Shown in pieces: positions 22,329-31,395 of a DNA stretch of 37,926 bases. Each line of letters starts with the position of its first letter. The first letter of the stretch is position 1. The notes under the pieces were generated by a model. The model ran no database searches, was not told where the DNA came from, and saw only the letters and a list, made by a program, of their open reading frames with translations. The translations under genes were made by a program, and so were the position numbers. The stretch is taken from positions 1 to 37,926 of the forward strand of contig NZ_JASCXX010000037.1 of the NCBI RefSeq assembly GCF_030012215.1, in the 5' to 3' direction. The stretch comes from Anaerobaca lacustris (lineage in GTDB: Bacteria; Planctomycetota; Phycisphaerae; Sedimentisphaerales; Anaerobacaceae).

Positions 22329-24602
22329 ATGGTTTCCAAGAGACGCGCGACGTTCCCAATGTTTGTAGCCCTGGTTCTGGTCCTGCCCTGGACCTTGCCC
22401 GTCGGGGCGCAGCTCTACTTCTCCGACGATTTCGAGGACCCGGCGGCCTCCGCGCTCAAATGGGAAGTGATCAGCGGCGACTGGCAGGTGGCTGACGGCC
22501 TGTATCAGCAGCTCAGCACGGCCAGTCCGTGGCAGGCGTCGATGGTGGCTTCGGATCACTGGAGGGACGAATGGGTCGAGTACACCATCGAGTTCAAGGT
22601 CCGGTCGCTGACGGCCGGCGACGCGCCGGTCAACGTGCTGTTCCGCGTCCAGGACCCCGCGCCGGTGACCTGGGACGACCGCAACGGACCGAACACCCAC
22701 ATGTACCGCTGGATCATCAACGGCTGGACGAACACGGAGTCGCGCTTGTACATCTACAACGAAGGCACCGCCACGATGCTGACGCAGACGAACAACGCGC
22801 TGGAGGTGGGCGCGTGGTATCACGTCAAGCTGGTGGTGGCCGCAACCGGGCTCGCCGGCTACATAGATGACATCGAGATGTTCCGCGTCCAGCACGCGCA
22901 ATGGACCACGGGGCGCGTGGGCCTCCACGCCTACAGCGGCGTGATGGACTTCGACGACTTCATCGTGTATGGACCGCTGGGTCTGGTGAGCGCCGCAACG
23001 CCCCTCCCCCAGGATGGAGCCGGCGACGTCCCGCGCGACGGTGCGCTGAGCTGGACGCCGGGCGCGCTGGCGGAAACACACGATGTGTATCTGGGCACTC
23101 GATTCGCCGACGTCAACGACGCCAGCCGAACCAACCCGATGGGTGTGCTGGTCAGCCAGGGGCAGACGGCGGCGACCTACGATCCCGGTCAGCTCGAACT
23201 GGGCCAGACGTACTACTGGCGCGTCGATGAAGTGAACGGTCCGCCGGATTACACCATCTTCAAGGGCCAGGTGTGGAGCTTCGAGGTCGAGCCCTTCGCC
23301 TATCCGTTGGAGGCCATTGCGGTCGCCGCCTCCAGCTTCGAAACCGACGCGCGGCCTGAGAACACGATCAACGGTTCCGGCCTCGATGAGGACGACGGGC
23401 ATTCGACCCGGACCTCCGACATGTGGCTCAGCAGCGCTGCCGGAGACCAGCCGACCTTCATTGAGTTCACATTTGACCGCCTCTACAAGCTCCACCAGAT
23501 GCTCGTCTGGAACTACAACATTCAGTTCGAAGCGTTTCTGGGCTACGGTTTGAAGGACGTAACGGTGGAGTACTCGGAGAACGGCGTCGAGTGGATGGTG
23601 CTCGGAGATTTCGAGTTCGCTCAAGCCACCTCCGTCGCCGGCTACACCTCCAACACCACGATCGATTTCGCAGGCCGTGCCGTGCAGGCGGTGCGTCTGA
23701 CGGCCAACAGCAATTGGGGTGGCGTTCTGCCGCAGTACGGCCTGAGCGAGGTCCGCTTCCTGTACATCCCCACCTTCGCTCGTGAGCCGCAGCCCGCGGA
23801 CGGCGACCTCGATGTGCCTCTCGATGCGATCCTGAACTGGCGGCCCGGACGCGAGGCGGCCGTGCACGAGGTCTATCTCGGGGCCGATCCCGGCGTCCTG
23901 ACGCTCGTGGGCACCACGGATCGGCCGACCCTGCCGACGGAGACACTCGAGTTCGGAAGGGCCTACTATTGGCGGGTCGATGAGGTCAACGAGGCCGAGC
24001 CGATCAGCCTCTGGCAAAGCAGTGTCTGGACCTTCCGGACGCTCGAATACGCCGTCATCGACGACTTCGAGAGTTACACCGACGACATCGACGCAGGCGA
24101 GGCCATTTTCGACACTTGGCTCGACGGCTGGGTCAACAACACCGGCTCGACCGTTGGGTACCTCGATGCGCCGTTCGCCGAGAGAACGGTCGTCCACAGC
24201 GGCGCCCAGTCAATGCCTCTGATCTACGACAACTCGTCGGCCCCCTTCTACTCGGAGGCCGAGCGTGACCTGGGCGGGATGGCCTGGAACGTCCACGGCG
24301 CCGACAGCCTGAGACTGTTCGTCTCGGGTCGGGCAGATGGGAGCAACGATCCCGAGCCGTTCTACGTGGCGGTGGAAGACGCCGCCGGACGCGTGGCCGT
24401 AGTGACGCATCCCGACATCGCCGTCCGCCCGGGCTGGAACGAATGGCGCATCCCGTTCAGCGATCTGACCGGCGTGAACCTCGGCAACGTTCGCGCGATG
24501 TATATGGGCCTGGGCGACCGTGACAATCCCAGGGCCGGCGGCGCCGGCTTGGTCTTCATCGACGACATCGGCTACGGGCGTTCGGTCCCTGCCGATGACT
24601 GA
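22329..24602 (+). CDS. Large secreted multidomain protein (concanavalin-like, discoidin, carbohydrate-binding)
   Basis: A 757-residue exported protein: signal peptide about 1-27 (FVALVLVLPWTLPVGAQ); concanavalin/DUF1080-like beta-sandwich at 28-217; a fibronectin III-like segment at 218-320 ending TYYWRVDEVN; an F5/8 type C (discoidin) domain at about 325-480 with PENTINGSGL and FDRLYKLHQMLVWNYN; a second FN3-like repeat at about 483-575; and a C-terminal beta-sandwich at 577-757 opening with VIDDFESYTDDID. The order suggests a cell-surface or secreted glycan-binding protein; no catalytic residues are recognisable. Start 22329 has GGAGG seven bases upstream. The middle and C-terminal regions are closely similar to the next gene, indicating tandem duplication. 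No PEP-CTERM or dockerin is visible at the end. Confidence 0.85.
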   Translation: MVSKRRATFPMFVALVLVLPWTLPVGAQLYFSDDFEDPAASALKWEVISGDWQVADGLYQQLSTASPWQASMVASDHWRDEWVEYTIEFKVRSLTAGDAPVNVLFRVQDPAPVTWDDRNGPNTHMYRWIINGWTNTESRLYIYNEGTATMLTQTNNALEVGAWYHVKLVVAATGLAGYIDDIEMFRVQHAQWTTGRVGLHAYSGVMDFDDFIVYGPLGLVSAATPLPQDGAGDVPRDGALSWTPGALAETHDVYLGTRFADVNDASRTNPMGVLVSQGQTAATYDPGQLELGQTYYWRVDEVNGPPDYTIFKGQVWSFEVEPFAYPLEAIAVAASSFETDARPENTINGSGLDEDDGHSTRTSDMWLSSAAGDQPTFIEFTFDRLYKLHQMLVWNYNIQFEAFLGYGLKDVTVEYSENGVEWMVLGDFEFAQATSVAGYTSNTTIDFAGRAVQAVRLTANSNWGGVLPQYGLSEVRFLYIPTFAREPQPADGDLDVPLDAILNWRPGREAAVHEVYLGADPGVLTLVGTTDRPTLPTETLEFGRAYYWRVDEVNEAEPISLWQSSVWTFRTLEYAVIDDFESYTDDIDAGEAIFDTWLDGWVNNTGSTVGYLDAPFAERTVVHSGAQSMPLIYDNSSAPFYSEAERDLGGMAWNVHGADSLRLFVSGRADGSNDPEPFYVAVEDAAGRVAVVTHPDIAVRPGWNEWRIPFSDLTGVNLGNVRAMYMGLGDRDNPRAGGAGLVFIDDIGYGRSVPADD

Positions 24603-24877
24603 GCCGGAACGGTCGCATTCTGGCGGCAGAAAGACGCAATATGGTGGCTCTCAGGCGGCTTTTCTGCTAACATAGAAGAGGGTCGTCCTGTAACGCGATC
24701 CCGAACGGGCCGAGTCGGCATCGACGGCGGCGCGACCGGCCGTGCCGAGGAGGGTTTATCTGTGGTCAGGCACGCCCCCGGCGGCACAAGATCCGATGAC
24801 GTATATTCCTGTGAGAGGCATGTCTTGGGGCGTGGCCGAGACATGGCCGTGTGGGTTCAGTCTGAAGGAGGACGTTC

Positions 24878-27800
24878 ATGTTCACGAGACGATTCTGTTT
24901 GTACGCCATCGCTATCGCCCTGGTGGGATTTGCACCCGTGCAGGGAGCAGTGGTCACGGATCACTTCGAGCAGCCCCACGATTTTGTCGCCGACGGCGTT
25001 GCGGGGACGATTTGGGATGGATTCCTCGGTCTCGATGCGGGTGAAACCGTCACCGCGCTGAATGCGTCGATGGATCGACCCGGCCAGTTGTACGTCGAGT
25101 CGGCGGACGCTTTCTGGCACGAGCCCTGGACACCACTGGGCCCCTTCCTCTATAAGATGGTCGAGGGAGACTTCATCGCGACGGTCAAGGTGACGGATTA
25201 CGCCGGCACGGCCGCAGCGCCGGTCTATCACAACAACGGCGGACTGATGGCCAGGGCATTGCCCGACGACGCCGGACCGGGCGAGGACTGGGTCGCGCTG
25301 GACTACTTCCCCATCTGGAGCTGTGGCAATTTCGTGCGAACCGCCAACGACGGGGTCCGCACCGAGAACGGCCATAACGGCAAGCAGTTCGACCTCGATC
25401 CCTATCTCCAGATCGAACGGATTGGGAACGTCTTCCACTTCCGGACCAGCACCGATGGGGTCACGTGGACGGACATGGCCGTCTCGCCGATCACGAGAGA
25501 CGATCTGGCCGACGTACCAGTGCAGGTCGGAGTGTATCAGGCCACATACTCGTCCGATGCCGGCTATCTGGCCTTTGACGAGTTCACCCTTGAGGGGCCG
25601 CTTGTCGTGCCGCTCATGAAGTCGTACAACCCGACCCCTGCCGACGGGGCCGCCGACGTCGAGCGTGACACCGTGCTCGGCTGGCTGGTGCCCGAAGGCG
25701 TGGCGGCACAGGATGTCTACTTCGGAACCTCCGCCGAGGATGTCGCCGCTGCCGACAGGGTCAATCCCCTGGGCGTGCTGGTCGCTGAGGGGCAAAGCGA
25801 TACGACGTTCGTTCCGGCCGAAGGGTTGGAATACGGGCAGACCTATTATTGGCGCGTTGACGTCGTCGAGGCCGACGGCGTCACCACGCACGCGGGCGAT
25901 CTGTGGAGCTTCACCGCCGAGCCGTATGCGTACCCCATCGCCAACGTTGTCGCGACCAGCAACGCCGCCTCGGAAGCGGAGACCGGTCCGGAGAACACCG
26001 TCAATGGTTCGGGCCTGGACGGCCTCGGTCGGCATTCGACCGAGCCGACGGACATGTGGCTCGGCGAGCCCGTCGATGAACCCGTGTGGATCCAGTTCGA
26101 ATTCGATACGAGCTACAAGCTCCACGAAATGCGGGTCTGGAACTACAACGTGATGTTCGAGAAGCTGCTCGGCCTGGGACTCAAGGACGTCACGGTGGAG
26201 TACTCGACCAACGGGACCGACTGGACGACCCTCGGAGACGTTCAGCTCAACCAGGCGACGGCACGGGCCGACTACACGCACAACACGACCGTCGATCTGG
26301 GCGGCGCGATCGCCCGATTCGTCCGTCTGACGGTCAACAGCGGCTACAGCACGAGAGGCCAGTACGGATTGAGCGAGGTCCGCTTCTTCTACAAGCCGGT
26401 CGTGGCGCGGGGCCCCCAGCCGGCGAACCAAGCAACGAATGTGGCCCCGGATGCCATGCTTCGTTGGCGCCCCGGCAGAGAAGCCGTGAGCCATGAGGTC
26501 TACTTCGACACCAGCATGACCGCCGTTGTCAGCGGTGCAAGCCCGGCCAATGCCGTGACCGAGAGCCGCTATGCTCCGGGCGAGCTGAATCTGGGCACAA
26601 CGTACTACTGGAAGGTGAACGAAGTCAACGAGGCCGCCGACCCGAGCGTGTGGGAAGGCAACCTCTGGAGCTTCTCCACGCTGGAGTTCTTCATCGTCGA
26701 CGACTTCGAGAGCTACACGGACGATATCGACGCCGGCCGGGCCATCTTCGACACGTGGCTTGACGGGTGGGTCAACGAAACCGGCTCGACGGTCGGCTAT
26801 CTCAACTCGCCGTTCGCCGAAAGGACCATCGTTCACGGCGGACGCCAGTCGATGCCCCTGCAGTACGACAATGCTTCGGCCCCGTGGAAATCCGAGGCCG
26901 AACGCGCGTGGAGCACCCCGCAGGACTGGACACGGAACGGCATCGACACTCTGCGGCTGTTCTTCCGGGGCCCATCGCCCGAAGAAGGCCAGGCCGGCAA
27001 TGCACCGGATGGCTTGTACGTGGCGATTCATGACAACAACGGACAGTCTGCGATCGTCAAGCACCCTGATCCGCAGGCGACCCTGATCGACGCATGGCAG
27101 CAGTGGCAGATTCCGCTCAGTCCGTTCAGTGCCGCCGGCGTGGCTCTCAACCGCGTCGCGAAGATGGTCATCGGCATCGGCGATCCGGACAACCCGTCGG
27201 CCGGGGGTGAGGGTCTGGTCTTCATCGACACCATCAGCGTCGGTCATCCACTCAGTTCAATGCCGATGGTCACGGAGATCGAGAGCTTCGATAACTCGCG
27301 CGATTTCCTCACGGAAGGCACCGACGGAACGTTTTGGGACGGCTTTCTGGGGCTGGGCGACAACGAGACGGTCGATGCGCTGAATGCGTCACTCGACCGC
27401 CCGGGCCAGTTGTTCATCCAATCCACCGGGGCCTTCTTCCACGAGCCCTGGTCGCCCATCGGACCGTTCCTCTACAAGGTGGTCGAGGGCAACTTCATCG
27501 CGACGGTGAAGGTCGCCGAGTATGCCGGGACCGCCGAAGAGCCGGTCTATCACAATACCTGCGGCCTGATGGCCAGAGCACTGCCCGACGAGGCGGGGCC
27601 GGGCGAAGACTGGGTCTCCCTGGACTACTTCCCCATCTGGAACTGCGGCAACTTCGTCCGCAGCGCCAATGACGACGCGCGCACGGAGAACGGTCACAAC
27701 GGCAAGGCCTTTGCGGCCGATCGGTATCTCCAGATCGAGCGCATCGGCAACGTGTTCCACTTCCGGACGAGTCCGGACGGCGCGTCGTGGACGGAGATGG

Positions 27801-27925
27801 CGGTCTCACCGCTGACACGAGACGATCTGGAGGGACTGGCGTTGCAGGTGGGTCTGTTCCAGGCGACATATTCGGACAATCTGGGCTATGCCGCGTTTGA
27901 CGACTTCATCCTCGAAACGCCTTGA
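24878..27925 (+). CDS. Very large secreted multidomain protein with duplicated terminal domains
   Basis: A 1015-residue exported protein, signal peptide about 1-23. The N-terminal domain (about 27-243) is a DUF1349/concanavalin-like beta-sandwich with YFPIWSCGNFVRTAND and LQIERIGNVFHFRTS. Then come an FN3-like segment (about 245-345, TYYWRVDVVE), a discoidin domain (about 348-508), another FN3-like repeat (about 510-603), a C-terminal beta-sandwich as in the previous gene (about 604-793, DDFESYTDDIDAG), and finally a second copy of the N-terminal domain at about 797-1015 (YFPIWNCGNFVRSAND, LQIERIGNVFHFRTS). The ATG at 24878 has GAAGGAGG seven bases upstream. The 275-base gap before it shows no strong signal beyond a possible TATATT at 24802-24807. 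Likely a multivalent glycan-binding protein; no catalytic motif is visible. Confidence 0.85.
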   Translation: MFTRRFCLYAIAIALVGFAPVQGAVVTDHFEQPHDFVADGVAGTIWDGFLGLDAGETVTALNASMDRPGQLYVESADAFWHEPWTPLGPFLYKMVEGDFIATVKVTDYAGTAAAPVYHNNGGLMARALPDDAGPGEDWVALDYFPIWSCGNFVRTANDGVRTENGHNGKQFDLDPYLQIERIGNVFHFRTSTDGVTWTDMAVSPITRDDLADVPVQVGVYQATYSSDAGYLAFDEFTLEGPLVVPLMKSYNPTPADGAADVERDTVLGWLVPEGVAAQDVYFGTSAEDVAAADRVNPLGVLVAEGQSDTTFVPAEGLEYGQTYYWRVDVVEADGVTTHAGDLWSFTAEPYAYPIANVVATSNAASEAETGPENTVNGSGLDGLGRHSTEPTDMWLGEPVDEPVWIQFEFDTSYKLHEMRVWNYNVMFEKLLGLGLKDVTVEYSTNGTDWTTLGDVQLNQATARADYTHNTTVDLGGAIARFVRLTVNSGYSTRGQYGLSEVRFFYKPVVARGPQPANQATNVAPDAMLRWRPGREAVSHEVYFDTSMTAVVSGASPANAVTESRYAPGELNLGTTYYWKVNEVNEAADPSVWEGNLWSFSTLEFFIVDDFESYTDDIDAGRAIFDTWLDGWVNETGSTVGYLNSPFAERTIVHGGRQSMPLQYDNASAPWKSEAERAWSTPQDWTRNGIDTLRLFFRGPSPEEGQAGNAPDGLYVAIHDNNGQSAIVKHPDPQATLIDAWQQWQIPLSPFSAAGVALNRVAKMVIGIGDPDNPSAGGEGLVFIDTISVGHPLSSMPMVTEIESFDNSRDFLTEGTDGTFWDGFLGLGDNETVDALNASLDRPGQLFIQSTGAFFHEPWSPIGPFLYKVVEGNFIATVKVAEYAGTAEEPVYHNTCGLMARALPDEAGPGEDWVSLDYFPIWNCGNFVRSANDDARTENGHNGKAFAADRYLQIERIGNVFHFRTSPDGASWTEMAVSPLTRDDLEGLALQVGLFQATYSDNLGYAAFDDFILETP

Positions 27926-27980
27926 CCGCCAAGCCCGGCCGGGGCCTTCGAATGTCCCGGACCGGTTTTCCATAGTCTCG

Positions 27981-28015
27981 GGGGTCTGTGCCCATGCGAC
28001 ACAGGCCCCTTTTTT
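27981..28015 (+). terminator. Strong intrinsic terminator
   Basis: A 10-bp stem GGGGTCTGTG (27981-27990) / CACAGGCCCC (28000-28009), with one wobble pair and a 9-nt loop, is followed by six T (28010-28015). It lies 56 bases after the stop of the large secreted protein. Confidence 0.85.
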
Positions 28016-28057
28016 ACGCGCCCCGGACGACCGCATCTCCCTGCCGGAGATAGGACC

Positions 28058-28086
28058 TTGATGTTTGCCTGAGGCCCGGCTATATT
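28058..28086 (+). promoter_or_regulatory. Promoter of the galactokinase-like/pyrKD gene run
   Basis: TTGATG (28058-28063) and TATATT (28081-28086) are exactly 17 bases apart, with transcription starting near 28093. The first in-frame ATG at 28106 would have a leader of only about 13 nt and no Shine-Dalgarno. Confidence 0.6.
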
Positions 28087-28105
28087 CAGCCGAGTCGTTT
28101 GCCGG

Positions 28106-29392
28106 ATGAGAAAAGTAGCTTTTGCCATTGGGGAACTGCGCAAGAAGATGAAACTGACACAAGAAGGCCAGGCCGCACTGGAGAAGATTCGGCAGTGGGC
28201 GAAAGAACATAGACTGGACGTTGCCGGCGGCAGGGTCCGGCGGACGTCGTCGCGATTCTGCCTGGGCGTCGAGCACGGTGACTACAACGGCACCGAGTTG
28301 TTCGGCGTGGGCACCGACCGCTTCATCTGGATGGCCTACAAGCCCAACGGGACCAGTCGCATCCGTCTGTTCAGCGGCAACTTCCCCGACGACGGGGTCA
28401 TCGAGCACACCATCGGGCATGTCCCGGAGCCCAAGTCGGCGGCTATCGCGCAGACGTGGGGCCGGTTCCCCTACGGCGTCGACTACATCCTGCGGCGTGA
28501 GGGGTTCCAACTCACCCAGGGGATCGACGCAGTCCTCTACGGCAACATCCCCGGCGGCGGCATGAGCCGCTCGGCGTCGCTGTGCATCAACCTGATCCTC
28601 TCGCTGTTCGATGCGAACAAAATCCAGGTCGCCAGAGATATCCAGATCGTGGACCTGGCCCAGGCGGTCGAGAACGACTACATCGGCTCACCCTGCGGCA
28701 AGCTCGACCAGACGATGGTCCTGTTCGCCCGCGAAGGTATGGGAACATACTACAATCCGTCCGACCGCTCGATCGAGTATGTGCCGATGGGCGCGGGCGC
28801 AACCGATTTCCGGATCATGGTGCTCGACACGGGCACCGACCGTCCCGGCCTGGAGAAATCGACGTACGCTGTGCGCCGACGCGAATGCGAAGAGCTGGTC
28901 GCCATCCTGAAAAGGACCGAATTCCCGGTCTCCTGCCTGGCCGACATCAAGGACGAGGCGGTCTACCGGAAGATCGTGACGCAGTTCGGTGCCAAGTTCC
29001 CCGACCTCTGCGCGCGACTGACGTACATCTTTGGCGCCCAGCAGCGGTTCTACCAGATGCTCGAGGCGTGGAAGGCCGGTGACATCGAAACCGTCGGCGC
29101 GATCTTCCGCCAGGACGGCATCGGCCTGCGGGATGACTACAAGATCTCGGGCCCGGAACTGGAGACCATGTGTGACATCGTCCGCACGGTTCCCGGCGTG
29201 CTGGGCGAGCGGATGTTGGGCGGCGGCGACAAAGGCGCCTCCGGCGCGCTGGTGCGGGCCGAGGGCGTCGAGGCGGTGCGCGAGGCAGTCCAGACCGCCT
29301 ATCCGCGCAGCCGGCCCGATTTCGCCGACAAGTTCGCCGTCCACACGTGCAAGGTCGTCGACGGCGTCAAGGTCTTCGACGGCGAACTCTGA
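28106..29392 (+). CDS. Galactokinase-like GHMP kinase
   Basis: Phosphorylates a sugar at C1 using ATP; galactose is the family default but not proven here. The 428-residue protein has the galactokinase layout: VEHGDYNG near residue 56 (compare GEHTDYNGG), the GHMP ATP loop GNIPGGGMSRSASLC near 150, GSPCGKLDQTM near 193 with the catalytic Asp, and the third GHMP motif RMLGGGDKGASGAL near 371. Differences from textbook galactokinase are the altered first signature and DKGAS instead of FGGCT in motif 3, so it may act on another sugar. Start 28106 is the first ATG after a good promoter; ATG 28148 (MKLTQEG) is an equally plausible start. pyrK follows after 20 bases. Confidence 0.83.
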   Translation: MRKVAFAIGELRKKMKLTQEGQAALEKIRQWAKEHRLDVAGGRVRRTSSRFCLGVEHGDYNGTELFGVGTDRFIWMAYKPNGTSRIRLFSGNFPDDGVIEHTIGHVPEPKSAAIAQTWGRFPYGVDYILRREGFQLTQGIDAVLYGNIPGGGMSRSASLCINLILSLFDANKIQVARDIQIVDLAQAVENDYIGSPCGKLDQTMVLFAREGMGTYYNPSDRSIEYVPMGAGATDFRIMVLDTGTDRPGLEKSTYAVRRRECEELVAILKRTEFPVSCLADIKDEAVYRKIVTQFGAKFPDLCARLTYIFGAQQRFYQMLEAWKAGDIETVGAIFRQDGIGLRDDYKISGPELETMCDIVRTVPGVLGERMLGGGDKGASGALVRAEGVEAVREAVQTAYPRSRPDFADKFAVHTCKVVDGVKVFDGEL

Positions 29393-29412
29393 CGCACCGG
29401 AAAGCCATTGGC

Positions 29413-30375
29413 ATGACGCAAGAACGCGCATCACGGAAGAAAGGCTCGCACACGGCCACCGTTCTCTCGAACGTTCAGGCGGGCGAGTGTTTCTGGAAGC
29501 TGCGGCTTCGGTTCGATGGCGAAGCGGCCAAGGCGTTCGCCGGGTTCACGCCGGGCCAGTTCGTTCAGTTCGACGTCTCGGATCTGGCGATCCCCTCGAC
29601 AGACAGCATTCCGACGGCCCTTCTGGACGGTGCGCGACGCAGTGTCCTGCTGCGCCGGCCGTTCAGCTTCTCCGATGTCACAGCCGATGGCGACACGACC
29701 ACAGCCGACCTGCTCTATTGCATCGTCGGCCCGGCGAGCCTGCGAATGACCACGCTCCGCGAAGGCGATACCACCCATCTCATCGGACCGCTGGGCAATG
29801 GCTTTGCCGTGCCCGAAGGCAAACGGACCGCCCTGCTGGTCGTCGGCGGTATGGGTCTTCCGCCGATCCGTTGCCTGGCGAAATCGCTGAGCGTCGAGCA
29901 CCCGGACATCACGGCGGTCGCCTTCATCGGCTCGCGGACGGTGAACGCCCTGCCCCTGGAGGAACGCCCCGCCAGGTTCGATGAGGGTTTGAGCCTGTCG
30001 GTTCCGACGTTCGCGACGCTCGGCATCGCGTCGATGGTGGCCACTGACGATGGGTCGGCGGGCCATCGAGGGCCCGTCACGAAATGCCTCTCACACTGGC
30101 TGCAAGAGAACGCGGACCGTCCGCGAGAAGAGACCGTCGTCTACGCATGCGGTCCGGAACGCATGCTGGCGGCCGTCGCACGGATCGCAAACGAAACGGA
30201 CATCGACTGCCAGGTCAGTATGGAACGCCGAATGGCCTGTGGGATCGGACTGTGCCAGAGCTGTGCCGTCGAGTGCCGCGTCGCCGGCTCCGACGAGATC
30301 ATCTACAAACTCTGTTGCCAGGACGGTCCCGTCTTCGATGCAAGAGAGGTCTTTTTTGGCGCGGATGACGCCTGA
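29413..30375 (+). CDS. pyrK: Dihydroorotate dehydrogenase B, electron-transfer subunit
   Basis: FAD and [2Fe-2S] subunit that passes electrons from PyrD to NAD+ in pyrimidine synthesis. The 320-residue protein has a ferredoxin-reductase beta-barrel with FTPGQFVQFDV and LLRRPFSFSDV (FAD-binding RxPxS-type motif near residue 80), a nucleotide-binding stretch VVGGMGLPPIRCL near 155, CGPERML, and the cluster motif CGIGLCQSC...CQDGPVF near the end, supplying the four cysteines. It carries a short insertion (about 15 residues, DLAIPSTDSIPTALLDG) before the FAD motif, making it longer than the roughly 260-residue usual form. GGAAAG lies before ATG 29413. pyrD begins 28 bases after the stop. Confidence 0.92.
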   Translation: MTQERASRKKGSHTATVLSNVQAGECFWKLRLRFDGEAAKAFAGFTPGQFVQFDVSDLAIPSTDSIPTALLDGARRSVLLRRPFSFSDVTADGDTTTADLLYCIVGPASLRMTTLREGDTTHLIGPLGNGFAVPEGKRTALLVVGGMGLPPIRCLAKSLSVEHPDITAVAFIGSRTVNALPLEERPARFDEGLSLSVPTFATLGIASMVATDDGSAGHRGPVTKCLSHWLQENADRPREETVVYACGPERMLAAVARIANETDIDCQVSMERRMACGIGLCQSCAVECRVAGSDEIIYKLCCQDGPVFDAREVFFGADDA

Positions 30376-30403
30376 TATCTTCCTGGATCACAAGCAAGCA
30401 CAA

Positions 30404-31345
30404 ATGACTGAGCGATTCGACATGTCGGTGGAGTTTGCCGGGCTGACGCTGGCGAATCCGGTGTTCACGGCGTCGGGCACGTGCGGGTACGCCGACGAGC
30501 TGGCGGATTTCATGGACGTCGATGCGTTGGGCGGGTTCATCACCAAGAGCATCACGCTCAAGCCGCGCAAGGGCAACCCGACGCCGCGAATCGTCGAGAC
30601 CGACGCCGGCATGCTCAACGCCATCGGTCTGGCCAATGTGGGCCTGGAGCGATTCGTCGCCGAGAAGCTGCCGGTAATCGCACACATGAAGTCGGCCGTT
30701 TTCGTCAACGTTGCCGGCACGACCATCGAGGAATACGTCGCCGTTGTCGAGCGGCTGGCGGACGAGAAGGCCCTTGCCGGCTTCGAGTTGAACATCAGTT
30801 GCCCAAACGTCAAGAGAGGCGGCATCAGCTTCGGGACCGACCCGACCCAGGTCGAGGAGATCACCCGGGCGGTGAAGAAGGCGTGCGGCTCGAAGGTGTT
30901 GATCGTCAAGCTCGCCCCGGCGGTGACCGACATCAGCGTTACCGCACGGGCGGCGGTGGCCGGCGGCGCCGATGCCCTGAGCCTGATCAATACGTTCACG
31001 GCGATGGTCATCGATATCGAGACGCGGCGGCCCGTGCTGGCGAATCGGACCGGAGGTCTGTCCGGCCCCGCGATCAAGCCGGTGGCGGTCTACCTCGTCA
31101 ACAAGGTCTACCGCGAAGTGGCCCGAGAGGCGGGAATTCCCCTGCTCGGCTTGGGTGGCATCCGCACCGCCGCCGACGCCATTGAGTTTTTGATCGCCGG
31201 CGCGACGGCCGTTGCGGTCGGGACGGCCAGCTTTGTTGAGCCGGATTGCGCCGTGCAGATCGTCGCCGGGCTTCGCGACTACTGCGACAGAAAGAAGATC
31301 AACCGGCTTGCCGAACTGACAGGATCGCTCGATAGACCAGTCTGA
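30404..31345 (+). CDS. pyrD: Dihydroorotate dehydrogenase B, catalytic subunit
   Basis: FMN enzyme that oxidises dihydroorotate to orotate with PyrK. The 313-residue (class 1B) protein shows VFTASGTCGYADE, the substrate-binding NAIGLANVGL, the active-site NISCPNVKRGG with the class 1 catalytic Cys, VKLAPAVTDIS, LINTFTAMVIDIE, GGLSGPAIKPVA, and the phosphate-binding GLGGIRTAADAIEFLIAGAT plus VGTASF. Start choice is open: ATG 30404 (MTERFD) is favoured, but ATG 30365, overlapping pyrK, and ATG 30422 are in frame, and none has a strong Shine-Dalgarno. The sulfatase gene follows after 50 bases with no terminator seen. Confidence 0.95.
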   Translation: MTERFDMSVEFAGLTLANPVFTASGTCGYADELADFMDVDALGGFITKSITLKPRKGNPTPRIVETDAGMLNAIGLANVGLERFVAEKLPVIAHMKSAVFVNVAGTTIEEYVAVVERLADEKALAGFELNISCPNVKRGGISFGTDPTQVEEITRAVKKACGSKVLIVKLAPAVTDISVTARAAVAGGADALSLINTFTAMVIDIETRRPVLANRTGGLSGPAIKPVAVYLVNKVYREVAREAGIPLLGLGGIRTAADAIEFLIAGATAVAVGTASFVEPDCAVQIVAGLRDYCDRKKINRLAELTGSLDRPV

Positions 31346-31395
31346 TACGGGCGACAATCGGACAGCGTTTCGCGAAAGAGAAGGGAGACTCGAAC

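Noticed and set aside
24857-27247. A 796-residue open frame on the minus strand
   Set aside because: Antisense to the large secreted protein, which has a signal peptide, ribosome binding site and recognisable domains; the antisense frame has none of these.
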